From Anoplolepis gracilipes (Eukaryota > Arthropoda > Insecta > Hymenoptera > Formicidae): a stretch of DNA of 64,000 bases. Below are positions 27,801-40,756 of this stretch, in pieces. Every line of letters begins with the position of its first letter. Within the stretch, counting starts at the first letter, position 1. A program made the position numbers and the translations under genes. Location of the stretch: NCBI RefSeq assembly GCF_047496725.1, contig NC_132971.1, forward strand, positions 12,466,001-12,530,000. The letters run 5' to 3'. The notes beneath the pieces were generated by a model. The model did no database searches. It worked only from the letters and a program-made list of their open reading frames with translations, and was not told the origin of the DNA.

Positions 27801-30800
27801 GAGAGACTTTCTCATACATTTCTCGATATATTACTTCTCAGAATGACAATTGACTCGTCGTATTTTTTTAGCGTCAATCATGCACGTGTACTTGCTTGAT
27901 ATAATTAAAAAAATATTATCGAAGGTTTCTTTTCTGACAAATATAGACAATCAATATAGTTGCAATGTGTATGTGTATGAGATAGATATATAATAATAGG
28001 ATATATCTCACAATCAATAATAAACATATTACGTTGTTATTTAACTTATAAAATAGTTTAAAAAAGTAACAATTATTTATTTAATAAAATGAAATCTTTA
28101 AGAACAATCAAAGAACAGTCAAAAACAAGCAACATCTTTGAAAAATTTCACGGTGTCGGTCGCATTCATTCATTACGTATTATTTGATTGATCACAATTC
28201 TAGTTCTCAATGAAATAGATTGTAAAATATAAATCCCGACATATGAACTCGTGAGTGTGATTCAAGGATAATGAAAGATCGCATCGAAAGATGCGCACAA
28301 GGTATTCTTATCGAAAATCGATTCTCACTTATTCAACTGTACCATCGTCTTGAACCTTTTTTTCAGATAAACGCAGAAAGACTACCGTGTATATTTGCGT
28401 TAAGCATAAAAAAAAGAAAAGGAAAAACTTTATATCTTCCTCTATCACACGTTCACACAAAGAATACTGTCAATTTCCACAACCTGTCACTTTCCACTCT
28501 TCCTTTCTCCCTTTCTTTCCTCTCACCTTCAACTACCAACGGTCTCTGCCTCCTCTCTCACCTTTTTCCCTACATCAGGTTTTACTTCCTTCTTTCTTCT
28601 CTATCTCCCCTCTCTATCTGTCTGTCTATCTGTCTGTCTGTCTGTCCGTCACTCGCCACTTCACACGCTCACTCACACGATCAGTCAGCCACACAGTGAG
28701 AATCACTCCTATTCACCTCGTTCACTCACTCGCTCACTCACCCGCTCTCGCTGACACACTGGTTGGGTTTCTCTTTTTTTTTTTTTTTATTCTATACACG
28801 GTGATTGTACGTGTGTAACAACATGGACTTGCAAAATCGGGCATTTATCTTGTTGCCTCGTTCTCTTTATTTTTTTCTCTTGCGAAGCAAAGAAAAAAGA
28901 TAAATGTATGTGACACTTCAACGATTAATGGAAATAAAAAGAAATATGAAATTGTGTTTTGCCTTGTTCCACAAGTTGTTATGGTTTTGGCAATAAAAGC
29001 TCGATTCTGCAAGCACATAAGCACAGTGTGCGGTCAGCAAGTAACCTTAAGAAGGAGCTTTGACGCGCCGTAAAACAACGGCTTCTGTCGATACGCGCAC
29101 TAGATACACACAAACTAAATCATCGACGAGACACGTCTCGATTAATCGAGTCGTATTGTTACATAGAACATAGAAATCATAGATTAACTAGGGATTGTAA
29201 TACGCCATGGGAACGGCTCAATGCGCATAGATACATGCGAAAAGATTATCCGCCAGTATATACATATGTGTGCGTGTGCGTATATGCGTGTGTGTATGTG
29301 TGTACGCGTGCGTGTGTCGATACGTGTGTGATAGCGCTAACGTTTCACTGTCACGAGCTCGTATTGTGATTGTCGTCATTACTGCAAATTGCACAGTGTG
29401 TTGATGTACGAAAGCAATTTTCGAAAATTTCAAACGTCTCTTTAAGATCGTTTCGTTATTTATTCACACAGGCTCACATTATGAAATAATTATCGTAATT
29501 CCATAGATCGGCGTTTTAATAATTTGTACGCATGGTAATACATGGGTACCGTACAAATTGCCTGAATAAATCAACTACAATACGGTTACTCCAAACCAGC
29601 ATTATAATAATAATGACGTGATGAATAATTAAAAACGCGTGTAAGCGATTTTATACAGAAGCGATTGGATTTGTGAAATATTTGCGTAGAAACGTAAAAC
29701 CAGACGGGATGTTATAAATTGGCAGTTAACAAAAATGATTTCGAGCTTTATTTAACCATCTTTGATCGTACACACAGACGTTAAAGACGTTCAGCATTGC
29801 CGATTTATATAGGATGATGAAAAAAGTTTGACTTTAACTTTGCCCCCAGCTAAAAGATCTATATTAAAACTCAGTCGGTTGTGGAATAGGGTCGAGAGGT
29901 CACCGGAAGTCCGGCGTACGAGATATCGCAGAGAGTCGACCAAGTTGGTCGATTAGTTTCGTCGAGTAGAAAGCAGTCGGATTCTCGCAAGCGCCCTTCC
30001 GTCCTTAATTGGTCAGACTGCTCAAACGAGAGTTATTACGATCATTATATGAGATGTTACGATACATTCCCGCAATACGTATTACGGAAAAAATGTTCGC
30101 AAAAGTTGCTAAACTTCCGCGACGATTAGAAAGATTTACAAACTTCCATCAACTTTAACTTGGGATTTACTGCCTTTGTCGCTTTCTAATTGCAGTTTTT
30201 CCGTGGAAAGATAAAACCATTAAATACGTTTAACCGATATCGGTAAAGTCAATCATTGGAACGATAAATATACGTTAACAAGTTTTATTAGTTTGATAAT
30301 TTAATTTTACATCCTTTCTCGAACTCTGTTTACGAGCATTTGACATTGATGTATTAATTTTGGAATATTATGTAAAATTTTGCTTGAGAATCATATTTAT
30401 TGACAGAGACTGGAAACTGGAAACCGAAATTGAAGCTAATAATATTATATTCGCAATTCCCTACGTGGTTTAACCCAAAAATGATCGTTCCAAAAACTCT
30501 TCGTTTCTATTTATAATCGTAGATTTGATGGACGTTTTTGCGCGCGAATTCTGAAACATATCGCGGCTCTGATGGAATCTATAAAAGGAGAAGGCGGGGA
30601 TGCGCTAAATTTGTAGAACTCTGGAGAGTTTCTTGATTAGTTTCGCTGGATTGAAGTGCCGGATCACGAACGTCGTTTCGCTTTTAACTTAGCCATTAAG
30701 CGCGATATTATTACCCTTCTCCGCATCGATTTTGTATTAGTACGATGGCGAGAATGATGCTATAGTTCGTGAGTATTTTGCAGACCAACCGCGATTTCTC

Positions 30801-33800
30801 ACAATCTTTTGATTGCGTAAAAAAAACCTACAAAAGCGTACTTTAGCTACTGTATATTTTGCGTGCGGAATAAAATAAAATCTTTTTATGCGCGAATAGT
30901 CTTTCTGTTTGTTTTACGAGTTTCATTAAATTTCAAAAGACGTATTAATCGTGCAGTTTGCAGTAATCACGCGTCGTAGTGAACGAGTTCAATCGTTCAG
31001 TATCATTATTCATCGCTCGTCGACACGAAACGACTGCGACTTTCACGGTAAAAGAGCAAATTACAAAGTTCAAATTACTTTCCTGAGGTAGCTTCAGCTA
31101 TAAAAAAAAACAAGAAGCGATACGTATCCAATGACCAATACGTTTACAGGACACGCTTTGTCACATCCTACGCAAAGACCGTATGCGAACGTATTTTACC
31201 GAACATTCTCCGAGAAGGGTCTCCACTCTACCAAGTTACCGCTGACTGTGAGTCGTCACGTCGGTCTTAGCTGAATTCTCGCGTGATTTCTCTTGATCAT
31301 CGCACGGTCATTCGACAATGAATACGACTAATGACCGTGCGCGTCTGCACGAATACTAAACTGACAATGAAATACACATGACGTATCCCTCCGACACTGT
31401 CGTCACGACAGCAAAAAATTCCTCGCCAATTACATACGCAATTAATCAAAAGCATCAAAACGAGAACGAGCAAGCTGTATGAATCTAGCGAGGACTTTTT
31501 TCGGGATTTTTATCAATGACAGATATGTTGAGTGAAGGTATCTAGTACACACAAGTACTAATACATATATATACACGAAAGTAAAATTTGTTTTTATAAT
31601 ATTGACTCTTTGATCAAAAGAGATATGTGTTCAGAGAGGACAATCACGTGAACTAGATACACCACGAGGCATACGCACCATTGTAAATATATAGTATACA
31701 AAACGAGAGAGCTCTCAAAAAGCTCTCTGCTGCCGAAAATTGATCCCGGAATCAAAGAAAGCGCGACAAAGGTGTGCTGTTTAAACACTATTTCACTACT
31801 TTGCCACTACTATCACTACTACCACCGGTCATCACTTAACCATCACTTACCGACTTTCCTTTCCCCCGACCTTGAAGGGCCTCCGACATATAGCACTGAG
31901 CCTCGTGTCCGGGGACGTAGTAAGGGCCGACGACGGCCAGCCCCGAAGGAGGCTAAACCCAGAAACGGCGTGTCAACAATGGTCTGACCGAATTAAAACG
32001 CATTGTGCATCTAGCCCAGCGCATGTAAGAACGAAAAGTAAGACTGCAACATTACCCATGGCGTACCACGCTGTGGTCACGTTATCGGTATGCCTATGAA
32101 TCTGCTTGCGATCTAATTCTAATCTCTACGATTCTCTTGTTTCGGTATATATTACATCTCTTTCCTTCCTCCCTTATCTCCCTTCGAGCAACCTCTTTGT
32201 ACGTATGGTAGAGCAATAGACGTTAAGCTAATCCAACATAGTTCGGGAACAGCATGCGTCGGCATGGATATTTACTTTCGATTTTGAATGTAAGATTCAA
32301 AAACAAGATAAGTAAATTTAGATAATGATATTTAATAATAAGTCGCATGAATTATATTTGTTAATACATAATAACGATAAGGTTTCACATGTATATATCT
32401 ATTATATTTTGATTTTCATTTGAAAATTTCTATTTTTCATAATAATGCTCTGAAATCTTAATATTTTGCATCAATGCTAATCGTTTAAGGGAAAAAAAAT
32501 CTATGTTTTTACTATACATACATTACTGCATTAACAGCAAAAATAAAGGACGCGATCCCCGTTCAATGAGTTTAATGAATTCAATTCTGATCCTTGAGAA
32601 GACCTCGATAATATCATAGGTTTGTGACCAAGGATAATATTTGAATTTTAACGGAAGGAGATTGTTAAGCCCGCATGGAAATTCGCGTTCCTCACAGAAC
32701 ACGGAGAATGGAGCATGTAGCACACAGCATGCAATACAGGAGATGAAATGCGCAGCGTAAAGCATGTAGCACATATATGTAAATCTACCTAATCCTCCGA
32801 GAAAGCCTGTGTGTGTCACCGTAGCATGCCATGCACGAAATTCTTTCTTTTTTTTTCTCCCTCTCTCTCTCTCTCTCTCTCTGTTTCTCTCTTTCTGCTT
32901 CTCCATATCTACTTATACACTTTCCACTTTTCGTCTTAAACCTAAACTTGCTCTGCCAGTACCACAGTCCTCGGTATTTTGCTAATGTTGCCGCAGTCCT
33001 CTCTTCCTGCAGTATTCAACAGCCACCGCTACAACCCCAACCCTTTTTTCCCCCTTCTTCTCCCCCTGACCCTTTTACCTCTCGTAATGCTTAATGTTGC
33101 CCCTGATCCAGGATCTCTTTATTAAAACTTTATGAGCGTACCAATTTATACCTACGCTGCACTTAATTATGCGACGATCATCGGCAGAAATAACGAACGA
33201 ACGAGCGGACGCGGTTAATATTTTTGCTAATCTTCTCTTCTTCGTAGCGGGCTCATTACTGCCAGTGGACGCGATATGCTTGTTCCATAATTTCTGTTTA
33301 AGCATAGGCTCATTTGCAAGTATAACGAGCGTAGCTCGTCGGAAACGTACAATTAAAAAAAAAACCGAGAGAAAAAACCGGCGAAATACGTCCGAATATA
33401 TCCGAGATATTATGAAACGTCAGCATTACTATCCTCTCATTAGTATGGCGGACGTAAATTTCTCACGTGGGTGAGTAAAACCTGTTATTCCCGCCGCTCC
33501 ACCGGCGGTGCCGAACAAGCCCGTTGCGAATCGTAACGCCATTACCGAAATCGTGGTTTTGCGCGACTGGTTTGTCGCGTACAGCTGCGATCTGCATCCG
33601 TGACGTATGTACGCATACGTATAACCGGGATAAAACGTGGCGGCGAAAATCCAAAATCAGAAATTCCAAAAACAAAAGCAATTAATCTGGCATATTCGGA
33701 GGCGTACCGCTTAATCCACGTTTAGCCGATGCTCGCGCAATGTGAGGCCGCCACCGCGACGGAATGCCACTTTGGTGTCTGGAATGCGGTGTAATGATCG

Positions 33801-35360
33801 TAATCACCTAAGATTCAGTTACGGAGGAATGTTTCTCGGTGCGGTATGTACGGAGTCGGAGGCCACGCGAAGGGAATTAGACGGCGAAGCGCGAATTATA
33901 ATGATCGATAAATCGAAAAAAAAAAAAAAACAAAATCGATCGTCGACTATTCGTTGAGACGAGTGAAAAGTGAAGAAAGCGCTAATTAATCAGACGTATT
34001 ATCGATCAATTTTGTCAATTTTCGCGTGCCCTCGGACGTCGTAAACGCACGAGGTTTTTTTGGAAACATCATAGACACGTCGGAGAAGGCATTACTTCGT
34101 CGATAGAAGATATCGATATAAAAACTTGCAATATTTTTTATATAGATTCAAAGATAAGGTATCGAAATTCTTGCGCGGAACGGCATTGCTCTACTTTTGC
34201 TATAAACTCACAGCTTTTTGATATAAAATTCTTCCATAAAACTCAGCATTCACTCTTTTTTTTACGCTTATAAAATATTGCGTATTTGCAAGAAAATTTC
34301 AGAATATGTTTTAGATCACAATTTTAATTAAAAAAAGACGCACAGATGGATATATATTTTTTTAATTAAAATTATAATGCCTAATTTGATGACGTCTATG
34401 ATGCAGCAGCACGGAGGGCATCCTAAATCGATTCCGCGCGAAGAGAAATTTATGCTACATAAATTCCCGATAGAATTGGATTGTGACGCAACAAGGGGAA
34501 CCGCTTTAGGTTGCTCGTGATAACTTTGCTTCTAATTACTGTACTCCCCGAGGTACCCCTCCGTCTTCCCGTTCCGAACCGAACACCACCTCAGTGTCTA
34601 ATTCTTGTATGTTAGAGCGAAGATATTTGTGTTCTTGTTCTCCCGGCAGTTGGATACACAATGCGCGATATTCGGTACAAATGGAACGCCGGCCTACAGT
34701 CGGTCGGCATCTCGAACGAAGTGGAACTACCGCAGTTTCGCGTGCTCGGTCACAGGCAACGACAGACAACCATACACCTATCTACAGGTAGATATTCCCC
34801 TCTTATTCGTTCTCTTCCTTCCGTCCAAAAGTTCGCGTCAGTATAATATATGTATATATACACATCAGTCCTGATCATAATTATCATAATTATCTTCGCG
34901 GATAATAATATGCTGTCAGGATGAGCGATAATGATTTTCTTATCTCAGGAATATGTGTAAATATGCACCCTATTTATACGAGATCACGATTTAGATGCAA
35001 AATTTCCACGCGCGATACATATTATATATATATATATTTTTTGTTTTTACCCGCACAGATATGCACCGATCACTGTCATCTTTTCGCGAATACGATTAAT
35101 TACGAGCTTAATCTCAATGGACTACTGCGTAGTCTTATGGCCGTTAATGTCGACCGATCGACATTATCGGTTTTTCCCTACCCTACGAAAGACGCAAACG
35201 TTAGTTAGTTGAGTTATACGCGTATCCATCGTTCCCAGACGTGATTTCCTCTTCACGCTTGTAGGTGGACGGTATACTATTTTCACTTTTATTGTATGTC
35301 TTTTTTTATTACATGAACCTGTAAAAAGGTAAATGTTTCGATAATAACGTATCAAATAAT

Positions 35361-35419
<59 letters not shown>

Positions 35420-38400
35420 TCGCTAATGAAATAGTATTACGTCCATCTTTTTTTGGCCCAACATTCACCATCTACAACATCATAACAATAATCGACACGA
35501 CGGACTCGTAAATATACTACGACGGATAATACTCGCCTCTTACTTCTCGATCGTGCTTAACGATCGAGAGAATCTTTCGTCCACGATCTCTCATTACACG
35601 TCAGATATTCGGTTTACACGCTCCTTTAAAAATTAGTTGAATATGAGCTGTCGATTGCTCTCATCGTGAGAGCACTTGTTACGAAGGAGGACAGTAAGAT
35701 AAACTGAGAGGGACAGATAGATAGAAAGAAAAGAGAAAAGGAACAAAAACTGTGAACGGAGAGAAAAGGGAGAAAGTGAAAGAGAGCGGACTTGTGAGGT
35801 TTGATGGGGGTGCGAGGTAAGTGGAGGCCCCCTCGGAGCTGAAATGCGTTTGAGGGCTTCCGCGAAGGTACGTACCAACCGCGGGGGGTCTCTCTATTTT
35901 TTCAGTCGGATACACGATGAGGGACATCCGGTACAAGTGGAACGAGGGCCCGAACAGCGTCGGGGTCAGCAACGAGGTCTCCCTGCCTCAGTTCAAGGTC
36001 CTCGGCCATCGTCAACGAGCCATGGAGATTAGTCTTACCACCGGTAACGTATGAACACAACCCCACCCCACCCCCCACCACCAACAAATAATTGTTCAAC
36101 CCTCGCTTTTAACGGCATGGGTAAGGTGGAGAGACACGTGAGCGCTATCCGATGTCTGCAGGCGCAATTGCCGCTCATAAAAGAAACCGTCGTAAATCCT
36201 GTGTACCTTACTTACATTAAAGCCGTCGATCGATCGATCGATCTCTCTCTTTCTCGCGATCTCACGCGATCTCACGCATTGTAACCCCGTCGAATAGCGG
36301 AGCTGGCTGGCCATTTCAGTTCGCCGCGCCGGCTCGAATTCGAAGTCGAACGATCAGTCGCGGTTCAGCTGCGAAAGACTTGCTCTCATCCAGAAATCAT
36401 CTTTCTACATTTCTTTGCTCAGTTGAATTCTCAGTTGAATTTTTGGGTAAACGCAATTATCTTCGTACAAACGTCATAATGTACCACCGTCAATCTCTAC
36501 CACTCAGTCTCAGCCACTCTTGTGGTATTCGGCAGATAATTGTGATATTCAATGATGTAACGTGCACTTGAGTCGAAAACGATCTTACGTAGTCACGAAC
36601 ATAGTCTTAATCTTTCATCCTTCGATGCTTTGTACCATCTACTGATTACGCCGCAGGTGGCGATTAGATGATGCACAACCATGATGCTAATGTCTTTCTT
36701 TCTCCTCGCTGTATCTTCTCCGAGGGTGCGACGCACGAGAAATAAATTTTACAGCAATTCGCTAAAACGGAAAAGAGCGTCGTAGGATACGAATTGGGAG
36801 ACAACTCAATTTTCCGTTTCTTCATCGATTCTTCATCTTTTTCCTTTCCCGATCGCATCTCGAACCTCTTGAACGGCGCACGATACACGCCGTTCAGCAC
36901 TTCATATACGGCAACGTGCATGCACGCACACCTACATTAGCAGACATATGTACACAACAACGAGTACAAAGAGTCGCGCACAAAGAATCAACGACGAGAA
37001 TTTCACTTAACATCCAGCCAGCTCTGGCGCGCCGTATTTCCGGCCAATTCCGACGCAAGAAGTGGAGAGAGTTTGCGAACGATAAAACCATTTTTTTCCT
37101 GGCAGAGGCCAGTGATAGAACGAAGAGAAATCGAAGGGCGGAAAATACAGAGAAGAATGGAAAGAGCGATGGAAGAAGGAGGGAGAAAGGGATAGAGAAA
37201 GAGAGAAAAAGAGAAAGAGAGAAAGAGAGAGAGATGCAAGGAACGAGAAGGCGAGAAAGAGAGAGAGAGAGAGATAAGGAATAGTGAGGAGGAAGGACAG
37301 TGAGCACGGGAGATAAAGAGACATTAAATAGCGCCTCTCCGTCTCCCTGTCCTGACCTTCGATCTTTTAATCGTAGGGAATTACTCGCGGCTGGCCTGCG
37401 AGATCCAGTTCGTACGGTCGATGGGCTACTACCTGATCCAGATCTACATACCCTCGGGGCTGATTGTCATAATATCGTGGGTGAGCTTTTGGCTAAACCG
37501 AAACGCGACCCCCGCTCGGGTGGCCCTCGGAGTAACCACTGTGCTCACTATGACGACCCTAATGTCCTCGACGAACGCGGCGCTACCAAAGATCTCCTAC
37601 GTCAAGTCCATCGACGTCTATCTGGGCACCTGCTTCGTCATGGTCTTTGCCTCGTTGCTCGGTGAGTGCGATCGTGTACTCTTCCGTGCCTTTACGTCGC
37701 TGCCATTAAGCTTTCCATCCTGCGTCCTCTCATATACTCCGTATAGCTCGGAGCCGTGCCGTTCCAGTAGCGAGCTCGTAGAGTATCGTAGACGGATACT
37801 TGTGCAGGGCTCACGTGACAAATGCAAGGGACCCATTTTCCTCGAAATCGTTACTTATCGTTGGCAATGATAGAAAGAGAGAAAGAGAGAGTTGCCGTTG
37901 TTTCAACTATCATTATCGTGATAGTACGGCGCCTCAAAAATCGTTTACGCAAAGCATTCGCAAAAGCATGAAAAAAAAACCAATGCGGTGAGAGTCCCGC
38001 GGATTTAACCAAACGATTTAGCTAACACACGGCCTTATGTACACATACACATATATACATACACAACATTGTTGCGTTTTCATAACTGCGATCGCGAGTA
38101 CCTCATTACGTACGACACCAAGGTACTTCGCCATCGCGGTGCTCTGCATGGCAGGGTTTCCAGGGAGATGGCTTTCTTTCATCTGCACGTGAGCTCTACA
38201 CAAGTACCGGGAGCGCAAGCATGAGTGAGATTCTCGACGGATGGAAGTGGGGCCCGTGAAAAACCGGGCTTACCGCCCGGGTCTTACAGTGGCAGACGTG
38301 TCGTGGCATTGAATGGTTACGTGTTTTCATTCCCGTGGATTCTTCTTCTTCGCAGAATACGCCACGGTGGGCTACATGGCGAAGAGGATTCAGATGCGGA

Positions 38401-39483
38401 AGAATCGCTTTCAAAAGATAGCTGAGAGCATGAAGGCCGCGAGCGAGAATCCAGGACCGCCGCGCGTGCCCGGCGATCATGGCGATCACGCGCCTAAGCA
38501 AACTGTGAGTAACGTCGGCCAGAGCGTCGTCGTGTGTCCGAGTTTTTTTTTTCTTCCATGCAGAATGTCGTTTCGTCACCGCGAAATTTTTTAACCAGAT
38601 CCAGGTGATCCAGACGTACCTAATGCTCCTCTGGACGAGTTAACACGCTTTCTTTCAGCGCATCTTAGGCGATCGGCTCTGTCGACACATCCAGACGTCG
38701 ATCGTGGCACATAATTATATTTATCATTATAACATAATCATATAATACTTGATTCATAATTTTATCGGCTCCCGAGAGTCATATGATACTCAAAATGTTA
38801 GATTATAAATATCCATGTTTGTTCCATCCACATCAGCACAACGAAGAAAATCCCATCGTTCGAAATTAATTTTAAAGGATCAATTTTAAAAACAGCACAT
38901 GGTGATATTGAATGATGTAGTGGTAGTTGAAACCACAAAAATTCAATATCTTCAATAATCATCGGCAAAAAAAACCGACATTAGAGCTAACCGAGCTCTT
39001 ACCTTCGTCACAAAGGCAGGCTCAACAGGACGGAGCCGAGCATTATCCTCGTTCCGGTTCAGCACGTACTCATCGCGCGATTTAAATATGCACACTTCCC
39101 CCCAAAAAAACTAGAAACAGCAGGCTCGACTCGTGAAAGGTCAAAAGCTAAAAGGTTCTGCGAGATGAATTCCCATTCGGCCGCGCAACACGCCGGACAG
39201 AGTATTTCGTGCCATTACAGATACGACGCACTATAAATTTTCTTTTAATCTTGGGTATTGTAAATCGGGAAAATGAAAAATATTAAAGGACCGAAAGAAA
39301 AAGGAGAAAAAAGAGTACATTGTAAGGGAGACAAGAAGAAAGAAATAAATAGAAGCTAGGGATGTACGAGAAGGAGAAAGAACAATCATAAAATGTCAAA
39401 ATAAGATATTTTAATTAATAACTAGAAAATTAATTATTTACAATTTGCCAGCAAATTTTTAATGATGAAATATAACTCTCTTG

Positions 39484-39532
<49 letters not shown>

Positions 39533-40695
39533 TCCTAATAATTATATTTTTCTCTCGAGAGACATCTAATAGTCATCCCCTTTAAAATATTTTTAAAAAA
39601 ATATCTATACATTTAATCAATACTTTTATTAATTTAATTTTTTCAGAAAAATGCAACTCCATTTGATAATAAAAATAATAAAACTATGAAAATTATCTCA
39701 CAATTGTACTACACTATATAATATATAAAACGTGTGTGCAGTCGTCAATATTAATTTAATCAGAAATGAAATTTTAATAATAAACTTCTTTCTCGTCGAA
39801 AATAGATACATATCTATTTTCCCCTTTGCATCTCATCCCAACAGTATCTATATAAATAGCACCATATACACCAGCTTCCAATTGAATTTTCACAAATCTC
39901 TTTTGCTTGAGCACGAGCAATCGCACCGCGCGTTTCTATAAAACCGCGGTCTTTTTACGAGAGACTTTCCCCACTTTTTACATTTACGAATAAGCTAACA
40001 GACACGAGTCGCGCAATAATAGTCGCGACACATAAAGGCAGGTGAGTCTCTCGAATACTGATCGCCCCCAATAAAAACCACTATATAAAAATCAGACGTC
40101 ACCGCTATTGAACGATAAAAAAAAAAAAATACACAATGCCCGGTCCTCGGTGTCGCATGCCAATCCGACAAAAAGAAAGGGGGGTAAACCTCGGGTGAGG
40201 AACACCCCACGGCGAACTGCCGTGTCTCTTGTAAGTGGTCCCGTGTTGTCCAGGAGGTGCGGTTCAAGGTGCACGACCCAAAGGCACACAGCAAAGGTGG
40301 GACACTTGAAAACACCATAAACGGTCGCGCCGACGAGGAAACGGCGGGCGCACCGCAACATATTATTCATCCTGGCAAGGACATCACCAAGCTCTACGGT
40401 ATGAGTAGACCATGTACGCACATTTATAACACTATTTAACCCTTCGCCTGGCAAGCTATCAAACAGAGTATTCCGGTTCTTAGCTTGGCAGGCTGTCTAT
40501 TTCAACGAGCTTCTGTGAACGGGGCGTATAATAAACGTCACTGTACGGCTTAACCGTCAGCGAGCTTGTGAAGCCACTGGCGTGGCATCATCGCCAGGCC
40601 CGATAAGGCCGTCAATATGAACATCGAGTACTTTGAACTTTAACCAAGATTATGCAACTATTTATGGCCGATGATGCCACGCTCCTGCGACCGTT

Positions 40696-40756
<61 letters not shown>

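Larger units (their letters stand above)
27618..34649 (+). other. Rdl intron 5
   Basis: This 7.0-kb intron precedes the first exon 6. It contains CTGT/CTCA-rich repeats at about 28600-28745, TG-rich sequence at 29265-29330 and an 8-bp hairpin at 31706-31728. A GC-richer stretch at 31860-32000 has overlapping open frames that I could not identify. No gene was recognised. Confidence 0.8.
34788..35905 (+). other. Intron between the two exon 6 copies
   Basis: This 1.1-kb stretch includes a hairpin at 34869-34921, about 80 nt after the first copy, and an AT repeat at 35368-35416. Purine-rich sequence at 35690-35790 (GAGA- and GAAA-type) lies 120-220 nt before the second copy and could act as a splicing signal. 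No coding sequence was seen. Confidence 0.85.

Noticed and set aside
31772..32099. Two overlapping open frames in a GC-richer stretch
   Set aside because: A decayed transposon was considered, but no motif could be matched and neither frame is supported.
36894..37324. Long open frames on both strands
   Set aside because: They are products of the GA/CT low-complexity tract before exon 7.
38562..38605. Possible micro-exon after CCATGCAG in intron 8
   Set aside because: The frame has an early stop and no counterpart is known. Nearby GT sites are weak.
40108..40253. Upstream extension of exon 9 with SLVSGPVLS, recalling the Drosophila IVGPLFQ segment
   Set aside because: That frame is out of register with EVRFKVHDPK, and a donor-like GTAAGT at 40231 interrupts it. 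No consistent join was found.
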